Assembly (NCBI GenBank): GCA_963847945.1
Contig: CAWKBX010000009.1
Coordinates: forward strand, 1,116,001-1,180,000
Direction of reading: 5' to 3'
Origin: JANMJD01 sp963847945
GTDB lineage: Bacteria; Actinomycetota; Acidimicrobiia; Acidimicrobiales; Ilumatobacteraceae
Length of the DNA stretch: 64,000 nt
Of this stretch, positions 42,275 through 50,998 are shown one piece after another. The position numbers were made by a program, and so were the translations under genes. The notes beneath the pieces were generated by a model. That model searched no databases and was not told the origin of the DNA. It was given only the letters and a program-made list of their open reading frames with translations. Position 1 is the stretch's first letter. Each line of letters begins with the position of its first letter.

Positions 42275-44287
42275 ATGCCGCGCCGACATCGACCGCGGGT
42301 CCACCTCGGTGCGCTCGACGGTCTGCGGGGCGTCGCCGTCGCTGCGGTGGTCGTCTTTCATGCGGCGCCCGCCGGATGGTTGCCCGGGGGATTCCTCGGC
42401 GTCTCGCTGTTTTTCACCCTCAGCGGATACCTGATTACCAGTCTCGCCCTCACCGAGGTCGCAGAACACGGCCGCCTCGACGTGATGGCGTTCTACGCCC
42501 GTCGGGTCCGCCGGTTGCTGCCGGCGCTGGTGGCGTTGCTCGGAGGCATCGTCGTCCTGGCCCGATTCGTCGAGGTGGCGGCCCGCACCGAGCGCCAGAT
42601 CATCGGCGGTTTGACCTATACGAGCAACTGGTTGCAGATCACCCAGAACGTCAGCTACGCCGAGCTCTGGCAGGGCCCAGGCGTACTCGATCATCTGTGG
42701 TCGCTGGCCATCGAGGAGCAGTGGTATCTGCTCTTCCCGCTGTTGGTCGCCGCCGCGGTGCGCTGGCGCAAGCCCGAGCGTCTGCGCTCGACCCTGGCCT
42801 GGATGTTCGCCGTGGTCGTGGTGATTGCCGTCGTCGGCGCCTTCGTCACCGGCGACCGCAACGTCGTCTATCTGGCCACCCACACCCGACTCGGCGAGAT
42901 CGCCATCGGCGGTCTCGTTGCGCTCGTCGTACCGTTGGGAACGGCGCGGCGGGCTCCGGGGGCCCAGGTTGTCGGCGGGGTGGCGCTGGGTGGAGTCGGG
43001 GTGCTGTTCTTCGTGACCACCCTCGGCTCCGGGTGGCTGTATCGCGGAGGACTGCCGTTGTTTGCCGTGCTCAGCGCGTTGGTTCTCAACGCGGCGGTAC
43101 GTGAAGGGCGTCTCTCGCGATGGTTGTCGTGGGGGCCGCTGCGGCGTCTCGGCCTGATCAGCTACGGCCTGTACCTGTACCACTGGCCGATCAGCGTGGT
43201 GCTGTCGGAGCCTCGCGTTTCGGGGTCGCCGGCGACGCTGTTCGCCGTTCGGTTGGGGCTCTCACTGGGTTTGTCGGAGCTGTCGTATCGGTTGATCGAG
43301 GTGCGCATTCGTGGCCGTCGCTGGCCGGCGGTCCGGACGGTCTCGGGCGGTGTCGGGGCGCTCGCCGCGGGCACTGCGGCGTGCCTGGGTCTGTCGATTC
43401 TGCCGGTCACGGGGGTTCCAGTGGCCGCTGCGGGGCAGGTCCCTGAGATCCGGATCTTGCCCACCGCACCCCGCGCCGGGTCGCCGACCACCCTCGTGCC
43501 GCCCCCGACGTTCGGCCCGGCCCCGGTTGACGCCGCCGACCCGGTGACCCCGGCCGCCCCCCCGGCCGCGACCCCGACCGTGGTCTTGGCGCCGTCATCG
43601 CGAGTCGTCGTGTTCGGCGACTCGGTGGCCGACTGGCTGTTGCGCGACGGTGGCACCGTGACGGTGCCGAATTGGTCGGTGGTCGATGCCGCCGTCGAGG
43701 GCTGTGACGGGGCCAGAGGCATGCCAACCGGGCGCGGGGCCGACGGTATGGCATTGCTCGTACCCGAGACCTGCCGTGACTGGACCAGTTGGTATCCGGC
43801 TGCGTTCGCCGCGACCCCGACCGCCTCGCTGACGGCAACGGCCAACCGCCCGCATCGCGATGACGAAGCGGTCGCCGTGATTGTGGCCGGGCAGGGGATT
43901 GTGGTCGATCGGGAGCTCAACGGCACGTGGCGGGGACCGTGCAGCGCGGAACTCCGGGCGTGGTATCAGGCCGATGTCGAGGCTCGCCTCAACCTGCTCG
44001 ACACGCTCGCCGGGCGATCGGTCGTCGTACTCCCAGCCTGGTCGACCGATCAATCCCGCTGGATCTACGCCGCCGATCATGTGGAGCGGGTTCAGTGCGT
44101 CCGTAGCATCCTGCGCGACGCAGCCGAGGCGCACCCGGGGGCCGAGCTGGTCGATCTCGCTGCCCTGGTCTGCCCCTCCGGGCCGGGTAGCTGCGCCGAT
44201 CTACGGACCCGTGACGGGGTGCACTTCGACCCCGATCGCGCCCCCGAAGTACTGACCTGGCTGCTGGCCCAAGTCACCGAGTCGTAG
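42275..44287 (+). CDS. OafA/YrhL-type membrane acyltransferase with C-terminal SGNH domain
   Basis: About 670 residues from the ATG at 42275. Residues 1-370 form an acyltransferase-3 domain: ALDGLRGVAVAAVVVFHA carries the conserved R and H, FFTLSGYLIT follows, and about ten membrane helices end near 370. After a Pro/Ala/Thr linker the last 230 residues resemble an SGNH hydrolase, with VVFGDSVADW (nucleophile Ser) and RDGVHFDPDRAPE (D-x-x-H). Such fused proteins O-acetylate surface polysaccharide or glycolipid. Its closeness to carotenoid glycosylation genes permits, but does not show, action on a glycosylated carotenoid. The gene is intact although neighbours are broken. Confidence 0.88.
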   Translation: MPRRHRPRVHLGALDGLRGVAVAAVVVFHAAPAGWLPGGFLGVSLFFTLSGYLITSLALTEVAEHGRLDVMAFYARRVRRLLPALVALLGGIVVLARFVEVAARTERQIIGGLTYTSNWLQITQNVSYAELWQGPGVLDHLWSLAIEEQWYLLFPLLVAAAVRWRKPERLRSTLAWMFAVVVVIAVVGAFVTGDRNVVYLATHTRLGEIAIGGLVALVVPLGTARRAPGAQVVGGVALGGVGVLFFVTTLGSGWLYRGGLPLFAVLSALVLNAAVREGRLSRWLSWGPLRRLGLISYGLYLYHWPISVVLSEPRVSGSPATLFAVRLGLSLGLSELSYRLIEVRIRGRRWPAVRTVSGGVGALAAGTAACLGLSILPVTGVPVAAAGQVPEIRILPTAPRAGSPTTLVPPPTFGPAPVDAADPVTPAAPPAATPTVVLAPSSRVVVFGDSVADWLLRDGGTVTVPNWSVVDAAVEGCDGARGMPTGRGADGMALLVPETCRDWTSWYPAAFAATPTASLTATANRPHRDDEAVAVIVAGQGIVVDRELNGTWRGPCSAELRAWYQADVEARLNLLDTLAGRSVVVLPAWSTDQSRWIYAADHVERVQCVRSILRDAAEAHPGAELVDLAALVCPSGPGSCADLRTRDGVHFDPDRAPEVLTWLLAQVTES

Positions 44288-44299
44288 CCGGCTGGGCGG

Positions 44300-45142
44300 T
44301 CACGGTTTCGTGATCAGGTCGGCGATCGCTTCGACGTGTTCAAAGGGCACGAGGAGCAGGTTGGTGAAGCCCTTCATCTCGACCGAGTAGCCGCCGACGG
44401 TCGCCATCCGGCGCACATCGGCGAGGCTGAGGGGGTCGAGCGCGGCGCGCCACTCGACGATCTCGAAACAGCGGTGGGTCACGTCGATCAGCTCGGCGAG
44501 CATCTCGTTCAACTCGCCCACCGATGCCCCACACTGCTGCAACCCGTAGGGCCAGAACTCCAACACGATCGTCGGGTTCGCCGCGCCGGGGCGTGGGGTC
44601 CACGCTCGGCGGCCGCCGGTCAGAATTGCCACCTCGGAGCCCTGGGTGTCGAGTTTGAGCAGGTCAGGCCGACGATCACCGAGGATGTCATCGATCCGGA
44701 CGATCCCAATCTCGACGGTCGACTTGCGGCCACCGGGCACCGCGGTGACCCGATGATCGCCCTGGTTGAACGCCGACAGTTCGAGCGTTGCCCGCCTGGT
44801 CTCGGCCCCCAACCCGTACTCATGGAGCGTGACTCGGTCGTCGAGGTCGTTGCGGGTGATGTTCTGGCGGGCCAGCGCGGCGTTGGCGGGCATCGGCTCG
44901 AAGGCGACCACGGTGGCCCCGAGCGTGCCGGCGACCACGCTGTACCAACCGATGTTTGCGCCGCAATCGACGAACAGGTTGCCGGGTCGGGTCAATCGGC
45001 AAATCAGCTCGGTTTCGAACGGCTCCCAGATGCCCTCGTCGGCGATGCGCTCCGACACGTGTTTGTCGTCGCGCTCGTGGACGACGAACGACAACTCGAC
45101 TGCTATGCCGGCCACCTTGGCCGTGGCGATACGGGCGGACAT
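44300..45142 (-). CDS. FkbM-family methyltransferase
   Basis: 280 residues. GNLFVDCGANIGWYSVVAG is the FkbM motif I, ATVVAFEPMPANAALARQN the acidic loop, and VRIDDIL...LLKLDTQGSEVAILTGG the family's distinctive D-x-L/K-x-D-x-[EQ]-G-[SY]-E block. These enzymes O-methylate sugars or small molecules. It is convergent with the acyltransferase gene and precedes nothing obvious; xseB lies 6 bases upstream in the same orientation, so it may be read through from xseAB. Confidence 0.88.
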   Translation of the reverse strand: MSARIATAKVAGIAVELSFVVHERDDKHVSERIADEGIWEPFETELICRLTRPGNLFVDCGANIGWYSVVAGTLGATVVAFEPMPANAALARQNITRNDLDDRVTLHEYGLGAETRRATLELSAFNQGDHRVTAVPGGRKSTVEIGIVRIDDILGDRRPDLLKLDTQGSEVAILTGGRRAWTPRPGAANPTIVLEFWPYGLQQCGASVGELNEMLAELIDVTHRCFEIVEWRAALDPLSLADVRRMATVGGYSVEMKGFTNLLLVPFEHVEAIADLITKP

Positions 45143-45148
45143 GGGGGG

Positions 45149-45349
45149 TCAGCCGTCGAGGTCGCTGACGATCTGTTCGATCTCCAGTTGGGCGTTGCCA
45201 ATCCGTGAGCGACAGAACCGAATCAGCTGCGAGGCCCGCTTCACCCGTTCGGCCAGGCGATCGACATCCACCGAGTCGCGTTCCAACTCGGCGAGAATCG
45301 ATTCCAGCTCGCCGAGCGCGGCCGGGTAGGTGAGATCGTCGTCAGTCAT
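45149..45349 (-). CDS. xseB: exodeoxyribonuclease VII small subunit
   Basis: 66 residues with the family pattern YPAALGELESILAELE and VDRLAERVKRASQLIRFCR, an all-helical hairpin that binds several copies to XseA. The complex degrades single-stranded DNA in both directions. The ATG at 45349 overlaps the xseA stop by 8 bases, so translation is coupled. Confidence 0.95.
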   Translation of the reverse strand: MTDDDLTYPAALGELESILAELERDSVDVDRLAERVKRASQLIRFCRSRIGNAQLEIEQIVSDLDG

Positions 45350-46787
45350 GAGTTTCTCCAGTATCGGGGGCGTCGGGTTCAGTAGCGTCGGTGGCGTCGG
45401 GCTCGGTCGCGTCGGGCTCGGTGATGATCGTCGCGGTGACGGCGCTGCGGATCGTGCCGTCGGCGACGAGGGTGATCAGGTCATCGCCTGGTTGCATGTC
45501 GGCGACCGAGCGGATCAGCTGCCCATCGGCGCGGCGGGTAATCGTCCAACCGCGAGCCAGGGTCGTCACCGGGTCGAGGTCGCGGATGCGGATCTCGGTG
45601 GCGTCGAGGCGCATGGCGGCCACGGCGAGGTGACGGCGGGCTTCGCCTTCCATCCGCCCGACGGCTCGCTCGAGTCGTAACGAGTGCTCGCTGATCCGTT
45701 GGCGGGCAATCGCCGGAATGCGCCCGGCGTGGCGGTCGAGGCGTTCGGTGGCGATCGCCGCCGCCGACCGAGTGCGATTCGAGACCCTCACGGACAGATC
45801 GGTGAGCCGCTGGTCGTGGCGCTCGACGCGCTGGTGGGCGATGCGGGCAGTGGCCATCCACGCTGTCTCGCTGCGCTCCTTGAACGCCAACACCTGCTCG
45901 ATCAATGCTCCGGCGCAGGCGGTGGGGGTCTTCAACGAACGGAAAGCGACCTCGTCGGCGACAGCCCGGTCGATCTCGTGGCCGAGTCCGGTGAGCACCG
46001 GCACCGGGGCCTCGGCAATCGCCCGGGCGACAGCCTCGGCATCGAACGCGGCCAGGTCGGTACGCGCCCCGCCGCCGCGTACGACGACGATCGCGTCGAG
46101 CTGCCGACGCATGCCGGTTCCGGGCCGCCCAGCTCGATTGGAGAGGGTGCGGATCGCCCCGGCGATCATCCCCACCGCCGATTCACCCTGCACCCGCACG
46201 TCGGCGACGACGAGCTTGAAGCCGATGCCGCTCGCTTCCAGTTCGTGGCTGAAGTCGTGCCACGCCGCGCTGCCGACGCTGGTGACGACCCCGATTCGTA
46301 GCGGGACCAGCGGCAACGTACGGCTGCGGTTGGCGTCGTAGAGCCCCTCGGCGACCAGCTTGCGGACCAGTTCGTCCTTGGCCAAGGCAATCTCGCCCAG
46401 CGTGTAGCGCGGGTCGATGCCGCCCATCTTCAACCCAAGGCGGCCGTTCGGTGAGTAGTAGTCGAGGAATCCGTGGATGCGGACCTTCATGCCGTCGCCC
46501 AGGCGCAGCCGGTTCTTCCCCAGCATCGGCCGCAACTTCATCCGCACGTTGGCGAAGAACGACACGGCGATCGACGCCTTCACCCCGGCGGTGTCGTCGA
46601 CCAGGTTGAAGTAGGCATGGCCGTTGGGACCTTCGCGCCACCCCTGAATCTCGCCGCGGACCCAGGCCCCTTCGAAAAAGCCCTTGCGGAGCGCCCCGTT
46701 GATCGCCTCGCCCAACTCGCCGACCGTGTAGGTGATCAGCCCGCCGTCGTCCTCCACGAACTCCATATCGAAACTCGGCTGACTCAC
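45342..46787 (-). CDS. xseA: exodeoxyribonuclease VII large subunit
   Basis: 481 residues. An N-terminal OB-fold (VRGEIQGWREGPNGHAYFNL, then VSFFANVRM) is followed by the catalytic domain with RIGVVTSVGSAAWHDF, VRVQGESAV and VVRGGGARTDLAAFD, then a long coiled coil rich in Arg. This is the normal XseA layout. The C terminus ends with an Asp/Thr/Glu/Pro repeat (EPDATEPDATDATEPDAPD) not needed for catalysis and probably a local triplet-like expansion. It heads the xseA-xseB pair. Confidence 0.95.
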   Translation of the reverse strand: MSQPSFDMEFVEDDGGLITYTVGELGEAINGALRKGFFEGAWVRGEIQGWREGPNGHAYFNLVDDTAGVKASIAVSFFANVRMKLRPMLGKNRLRLGDGMKVRIHGFLDYYSPNGRLGLKMGGIDPRYTLGEIALAKDELVRKLVAEGLYDANRSRTLPLVPLRIGVVTSVGSAAWHDFSHELEASGIGFKLVVADVRVQGESAVGMIAGAIRTLSNRAGRPGTGMRRQLDAIVVVRGGGARTDLAAFDAEAVARAIAEAPVPVLTGLGHEIDRAVADEVAFRSLKTPTACAGALIEQVLAFKERSETAWMATARIAHQRVERHDQRLTDLSVRVSNRTRSAAAIATERLDRHAGRIPAIARQRISEHSLRLERAVGRMEGEARRHLAVAAMRLDATEIRIRDLDPVTTLARGWTITRRADGQLIRSVADMQPGDDLITLVADGTIRSAVTATIITEPDATEPDATDATEPDAPDTGETHD

Positions 46788-46888
46788 CCCGGCAGTCTAC
46801 GAACCACGGTTCGCCCCCGCCCGCCTGCGCAGCTCCCACCACGCGACTCGCGCGGCCCTCGGTGCGTACCCCGCGACCGCGTTGCCTT

Positions 46889-46968
46889 CACTTTCCGCCC
46901 CAAATCCCCGATGTCGGCCGCCGAACGGCCGCTTTCACCCGCGCGCGTCGGATTTGGGGCGGAAAGTG
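46889..46968. repeat. 19-bp perfect inverted repeat element, left of DUF559 gene
   Basis: CACTTTCCGCCCCAAATCC (46889-46907) and its exact complement (46950-46968) are separated by 42 bases that contain a smaller GGCCG/CGGCC stem. The whole could fold into a long hairpin or be a mobile-element end. A close relative lies on the other side of the gene at 47710-47789. Confidence 0.8.
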
Positions 46969-47013
46969 AGAAAGGTTGCCGGTTCGTGCACCGTCGCGCA
47001 CACAAGGAACTCG

Positions 47014-47697
47014 ATGTTCGATTGGAAGGCGAGCGCCGACCGCCACGGCGCGGTGGGTTGGAACGAGGTCCGACAGGTCGGCGCGTCACGTGCCCAGTGG
47101 CAGTACGCCCACCAGATCGGAGTATTGGTCGCCGCGGGCCCCAAGATCTCGGTTCTCGCCGACGCTCCAGACACGATGGAGCAGCGGATCACCGTGGCGG
47201 TTCGTTCCCTCGGTCATGGCTCACTGGCGTCGCACCGCTCGGCGATCCGTGTTTGGGGTGGCCCGATCACCGCCGACGGGCTGATCGACGTCATCGTCGC
47301 GCGCCGTCGACGTCCGGAATCGAGGCCCGGGGTGGTGATCCACCGGCCGCGGGACCGGGGGGATCTGGTCGCAAGTACGCAGCTCGGCATCCGATGTACG
47401 AGTCCGCTGCGGGCTCTGCTCGATCTGGGCGCCGTCATAGCCGATGCGTTCGTCTTTCACCTGGTGATCAAGGGGTTCGAGGTCGACTTTGCGTTCCCCG
47501 ACCGGCGGTTGATCGTCGAGACCGACGGTTGGGAATTCCACGGGTCGCGCGATGCGTTCGAAGTCGATCGTCGGCGTGATGCGGTGCTGTTGGCGGCTGG
47601 CTGGCGAGTGCTCCGGGTCACCTGGCATCAAGTCTCTGAGCGACCCGAGTGGGTGGTCGCGGTGATTCGCGCCGCCTTGGCGACTCAACCCACCTAG
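47014..47697 (+). CDS. DUF559/endonuclease-like protein with AbiEi-type N terminus, compressed
   Basis: 227 residues from the ATG at 47014 (AAGGA upstream). The N-terminal 100 residues (WNEVRQVGASRAQWQYAHQIG, LASHRSAIRVWG) resemble the winged-helix/AbiEi antitoxin-like region that precedes many DUF559 domains. The C terminus has FEVDFAFPDRRLIVETDGWEFHG and WRVLRVTWHQV, the Vsr-like nuclease core. Between them, LLDLGAVIADAFVFHLVIKGFEVDF is short: family members usually carry about 70 more residues with an S-E-L-E-x-x-[FL] helix. The gene may be an internally deleted copy. It is flanked on both sides by related inverted repeats. Confidence 0.65.
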   Translation: MFDWKASADRHGAVGWNEVRQVGASRAQWQYAHQIGVLVAAGPKISVLADAPDTMEQRITVAVRSLGHGSLASHRSAIRVWGGPITADGLIDVIVARRRRPESRPGVVIHRPRDRGDLVASTQLGIRCTSPLRALLDLGAVIADAFVFHLVIKGFEVDFAFPDRRLIVETDGWEFHGSRDAFEVDRRRDAVLLAAGWRVLRVTWHQVSERPEWVVAVIRAALATQPT

Positions 47698-47709
47698 CCA
47701 CCGGTTCTG

Positions 47710-47789
47710 CACCTCCCGCCCCAAAAGCCCGACAACTCGCTTGACGAGGTCGATTTCGAGTGCGATCCATGGATTTGGGGAGGAAAGTG
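47710..47789. repeat. imperfect inverted repeat element, right of DUF559 gene
   Basis: CACCTCCCGCCCCAAAAGCCC (47710-47730, 21 bases in two runs) faces GGATTTGGGGAGGAAAGTG (47771-47789). The right arm differs by one base from the right arm at 46950. The element is therefore a diverged copy of the one on the left side of the gene. Confidence 0.7.
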
Positions 47790-47810
47790 AGGAGGGTCCA
47801 AAACAACGAA

Positions 47811-47833
47811 GGCCCCGGCATCGCGCCGGGGCC
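47811..47833 (-). terminator. rho-independent terminator of sucCD
   Basis: GGCCCCGGC-ATCGC-GCCGGGGCC, a 9-bp GC stem with 5-base loop, 20 bases after the sucD stop. Read on the minus strand it is followed by a T-rich tail (TTCGTTGTTTT). Confidence 0.85.
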
Positions 47834-47853
47834 CTCAGCTCGAGCAGCGTTCG

Positions 47854-48753
47854 TTACTTCAGGCCAGCCACGATCTCGGCCATCAATTCCCCAGCTTCCG
47901 TCGGGTTGAGCCCGACGCGAACGCCAGCCGCCGCGAGCGCGTCCATCTTGCCCTGAGCGGTGCCTTTGCCCCCGGAGACAATCGCCCCGGCGTGGCCCAT
48001 CTTCTTCCCGGCCGGAGCCGTGACACCGGCGATGTACGCCGACATCGGCTTGGTCACGTGGTTGCGGATGTACTCCGCGGCCTCTTCCTCAGCTGTGCCA
48101 CCGATCTCGCCGATCATGATGATCGCGTGGGTGTCGGGGTCGGCCTCGAATTCGGCGAGGCAGTCGATGAAGTTGGTGCCCGGCACTGGGTCACCGCCGA
48201 TGCCGACGCAGGTCGACACGCCGATGCCTTTCTGCTTCAGCTCGTATAACGCCTGGTAGGTGAGCGTGCCGGAGCGGGAGACGATGCCCACGTTCGGGCC
48301 ATCAGCCGTCGGCAGCTGGGCGATCTCGCCGGCGGTGATGCCGATGTTGCACTGGCCGGGGCTGATGATGCCCGGGCAGTTCGGGCCGAGCAGGCGGGTG
48401 CCGGGGAAGTCGCGGATCAGGGTGTTGTAGACCTTGGCCTCGTCCTGAGCCGGAATGCCCTCGGTGATGCAGACCACGAAGCGGATGCCCGCTGCGGCGG
48501 CTTCCAGAATCGCGGCCGAGGCAGCCTTCGGGGGGACGGCGATGAACGAGGCGTCGGCGCCGGTGGCGGCAACGGCCTCGGCGACGGTGTTGAACACCGG
48601 GATGCCCTCAACGTCGGTGCCGCCCTTACCGGGGGTCACACCGCCGACGATCTGGGTGCCGTAGGCCTTGTTGCGCAGGCCGTGGTACTTGCCCTGGCCG
48701 CCGGTGAGGCCCTGGACGATGACCTTGGTGTCTGAGTTGACGAAGATCGCCAT
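47854..48753 (-). CDS. sucD: succinate-CoA ligase subunit alpha
   Basis: 299 residues from the ATG at 48753, two bases after the sucC stop. VIVQGLTGGQGKYH is the CoA-binding Rossmann loop, GIPVFNTVAEA and LLGPNCPGIISPGQCNIGI follow, and GKKMGHAGAIVSGGKGTA carries the histidine that becomes phosphorylated. With SucC it makes ATP or GTP from succinyl-CoA in the TCA cycle. Unlike sucC this gene reads cleanly throughout. Confidence 0.96.
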   Translation of the reverse strand: MAIFVNSDTKVIVQGLTGGQGKYHGLRNKAYGTQIVGGVTPGKGGTDVEGIPVFNTVAEAVAATGADASFIAVPPKAASAAILEAAAAGIRFVVCITEGIPAQDEAKVYNTLIRDFPGTRLLGPNCPGIISPGQCNIGITAGEIAQLPTADGPNVGIVSRSGTLTYQALYELKQKGIGVSTCVGIGGDPVPGTNFIDCLAEFEADPDTHAIIMIGEIGGTAEEEAAEYIRNHVTKPMSAYIAGVTAPAGKKMGHAGAIVSGGKGTAQGKMDALAAAGVRVGLNPTEAGELMAEIVAGLK

Positions 48754-48755
48754 GA

Positions 48756-49915
48756 TCAGGCCGCCTTTCCGGAGGCGAGGGCAACGGCGGCGCGAGCCGC
48801 TTCGAGCATGGTGGATTTCGACTGCAGCTTCGATTCGGGAATGCCGGCGTCGAGCAGGATCTGACGGCCCTCTTCGGCGTTGGTGCCGTCGAGGCGGATC
48901 ACGATCGGGGCTCGCAGGTCGACCCGGCCGAGGGCGGCGACGATGCCCTTGGCGACTTCCTCGCCGCGGGTGATGCCACCGAAGATGTTGATGAAGATCG
49001 ACTTGACGTTCTGGTCGAAGTTGATCACTTCCAGCGCCGCGGTCATCACGTCGGCATTGGCGCCGCCGCCGATGTCGAGGAAGTTGGCGGCCGAGCCGCC
49101 GACCTGGTTGACGACGTCGAGGGTCGACATCGCCAGGCCGGCACCGTTGGCGATGATGCCCACGTCGCCGTCGAGACCGATGTACTGCAGGTCGTAGGTG
49201 CGGGCCAGTTGCCTCGCGCTCGTCGAGCACCTCCATCGCCCGGTACTCGTCCCATTCGGGATGACGGAACGCGGCGTTGTTGTCGAGCGAGACCTTGGCG
49301 TCGAGGGCGTGCACGCCGTTGTCGGGTCGCAGGATCAGCGGGTTGATTTCGGCGAGGTCGCAGTCGCCGTCGACGAAGCAGCGGTAGAGCTTGACAAGGA
49401 TGTCGGCCGCGCCTTCGATGGCGATCGGGTTCAAGTTCGCGGCGATGCAGGCTTCACGCGAGGCGTCGAGCGAGAAGCCGACGGTCGGGTCGATGTGGCG
49501 GATGATGATCGCATCGGGGTTCGTCTACGGCGACGGCCTCGATCTCGACGCCACCTTCGGCCGACAGCATCAGCATGTGCTGCTTGGCCGAGCGATCGAG
49601 GGTGAACGAGGCGTAGTACTCCTCGGAGATATCCGAAGCGTGCTCGACCCAGACGACGTTGACCGTGTGGCCCTTGATGTCCATGCCGATGATGTTTCCG
49701 GCGTGCAAGCGGACCTCGTCGGCGTTGTCGGCGAGCTTGATGCCGCCGGCCTTGCCGCGGCCACCAACTTGCACCTGGGCCTTGATGACCACCGGGTACC
49801 CGGCAGCCTCGGCGGCGGCGACGGCCTCATCGACGGTCGTTGCAACGCCGCCGGGAGAGACGGCAATGCCATATCGGGCAAAATATTGTTTGCCCTGGTA
49901 TTCGAACAGATCCAC
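48756..49915 (-). CDS. sucC: succinate-CoA ligase subunit beta (two frameshifts)
   Basis: The GTG at 49915 (GGAGGA upstream) opens DLFEYQGKQYFARYG and the ATP-grasp segment VVIKAQVQVGGRGKAGGIKLA. The frame changes near 49516-49519, where one extra base in a CCCC run separates VEIEAVAVDEP from DAIIIRHIDPT-like sequence, and again near 49212, between EVLDERE and QLARTYDLQYIGLDG. The rest (GGGANADVMTAALEV, SIFINIFGGITRGEEVAKG) is normal. Correcting both gives about 385 residues, the usual length. As sucC is a core gene and sucD is intact, base errors are the likely cause. Confidence 0.88.
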
Positions 49916-49940
49916 GGGGGTCCTCCGGCGGGGTTGGGGG

Positions 49941-50345
49941 TCAGATTTCTCGGTCGTCGAGGGTGGTTTCGAGCCAGGCGCAGATGCCCTTGAGCGACGA
50001 ACCGGGCCCGAAAATCTCGGCCCAGCCCTGCTCCTTGAGCGCCCGCGCATCGGCGTCGGGGATGACACCACCGCCGAACACCAGCATCTCACCCAGATCA
50101 CGTAATTGGAGTTCAGTCATCACCCGGGGAAAGAGCGTGTTGTGGGCGCCCGACAACAGCGACAGGCCGACGGCATCGACGTCTTCCTGGAGCGCGGTCT
50201 CGGCGATCTGCTCGGGGGACTGATGCAGGCCGGTGTAGATCACCTCGAACCCATGGTCACGCAGGGCACGAGTGATCGTCTTGGCTCCTCGATCGTGCCC
50301 GTCGAGTCCAGGTTTCGCTACCACCACGCGATACGGCCTTTTCAC
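49941..50345 (-). CDS. cobalamin-binding subunit of methylmalonyl-CoA mutase-type enzyme
   Basis: 134 residues from a GTG at 50345. VVVAKPGLDGHDRGAKTIT contains the D-x-H-x-x-G motif whose histidine replaces dimethylbenzimidazole as the lower B12 ligand; VGLSLLSGAHNTLF and VFGGGVIPDAD are the S-x-L and GG motifs of the B12-binding fold. As a free-standing domain it is the small subunit of a two-part mutase (methylmalonyl-, ethylmalonyl- or isobutyryl-CoA). No large subunit is nearby. It lies 25 bases upstream of sucC, so B12-dependent production of succinyl-CoA and its use may be co-regulated. Confidence 0.85.
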   Translation of the reverse strand: MKRPYRVVVAKPGLDGHDRGAKTITRALRDHGFEVIYTGLHQSPEQIAETALQEDVDAVGLSLLSGAHNTLFPRVMTELQLRDLGEMLVFGGGVIPDADARALKEQGWAEIFGPGSSLKGICAWLETTLDDREI

Positions 50346-50421
50346 ATGTTCGACCCTACGCGGATGGGCCAATCCCGACCCAACCGGCCGCCGCGCACCC
50401 CGGTGGTGGTTGACTGGGGAG

Positions 50422-50955
50422 ATGCCGCGGCCCGCTCTCCGCCTGCCCGAACTTCGCTCACCCGTTGCCCGAGCCGTGGTCCCGATCGTTGCGGGGATCG
50501 GCTTCTTCGGCGTGCTCGGCCTGGTGCTCTGGGGGGTGGCGGCGTGGCTCGCCGACTCGGGTACCGACGTACGGCTCGGCGACCCGACATTCGAGATCTC
50601 GCGCATCGACAAGCTGGCCGACTCGATCACCAAGAGCGGCCCGCAGCTCTACCCCGACCTGAAAGACCCGAGCGGCGGCCGATCGGTAGTCGTCGCTCAC
50701 GAGGGCACCAACGATGCCGAGGGATGGATCGTCTACCGCCCGTTCCCGTTCGACCGCCCGGGTGATACGTGTTTTGCCACCCAAACTCCCAAGACCCGCA
50801 AGTTCGTCGACTGTGAAAGCCGGGTGCTCGACGTGACCCAACTCCAGTTGGCCTATGACGTCGCCACCTCGTTGAAGGACGGACGCGTTCTGGTGCTCAC
50901 GTTCGCCGACGCGGTCGCACCGGCCGCTGCGTCGGCCACCACCGTCGCCGGCTGA
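50422..50955 (+). CDS. single-pass membrane protein, unknown function
   Basis: 177 residues from the ATG at 50422 (GGGGAG directly before it). One transmembrane helix (AVVPIVAGIGFFGVLGLVLWGVAAWLA, about 15-42) is followed by an extracytoplasmic region with IVYRPFPFDRPGDTCFATQTPKTRKFVDC and an Ala/Thr-rich end. The two Cys and FxAxQ spacing vaguely recall Rieske-associated or electron-transport accessory proteins, but the match is too weak to name. It is divergent from the B12 gene and convergent with a cupredoxin gene. Confidence 0.7.
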   Translation: MPRPALRLPELRSPVARAVVPIVAGIGFFGVLGLVLWGVAAWLADSGTDVRLGDPTFEISRIDKLADSITKSGPQLYPDLKDPSGGRSVVVAHEGTNDAEGWIVYRPFPFDRPGDTCFATQTPKTRKFVDCESRVLDVTQLQLAYDVATSLKDGRVLVLTFADAVAPAAASATTVAG

Positions 50956-50998
50956 GCCTCGGCGGCCGGTCCACCGGTCTCCTACGACTCGCCTACTG

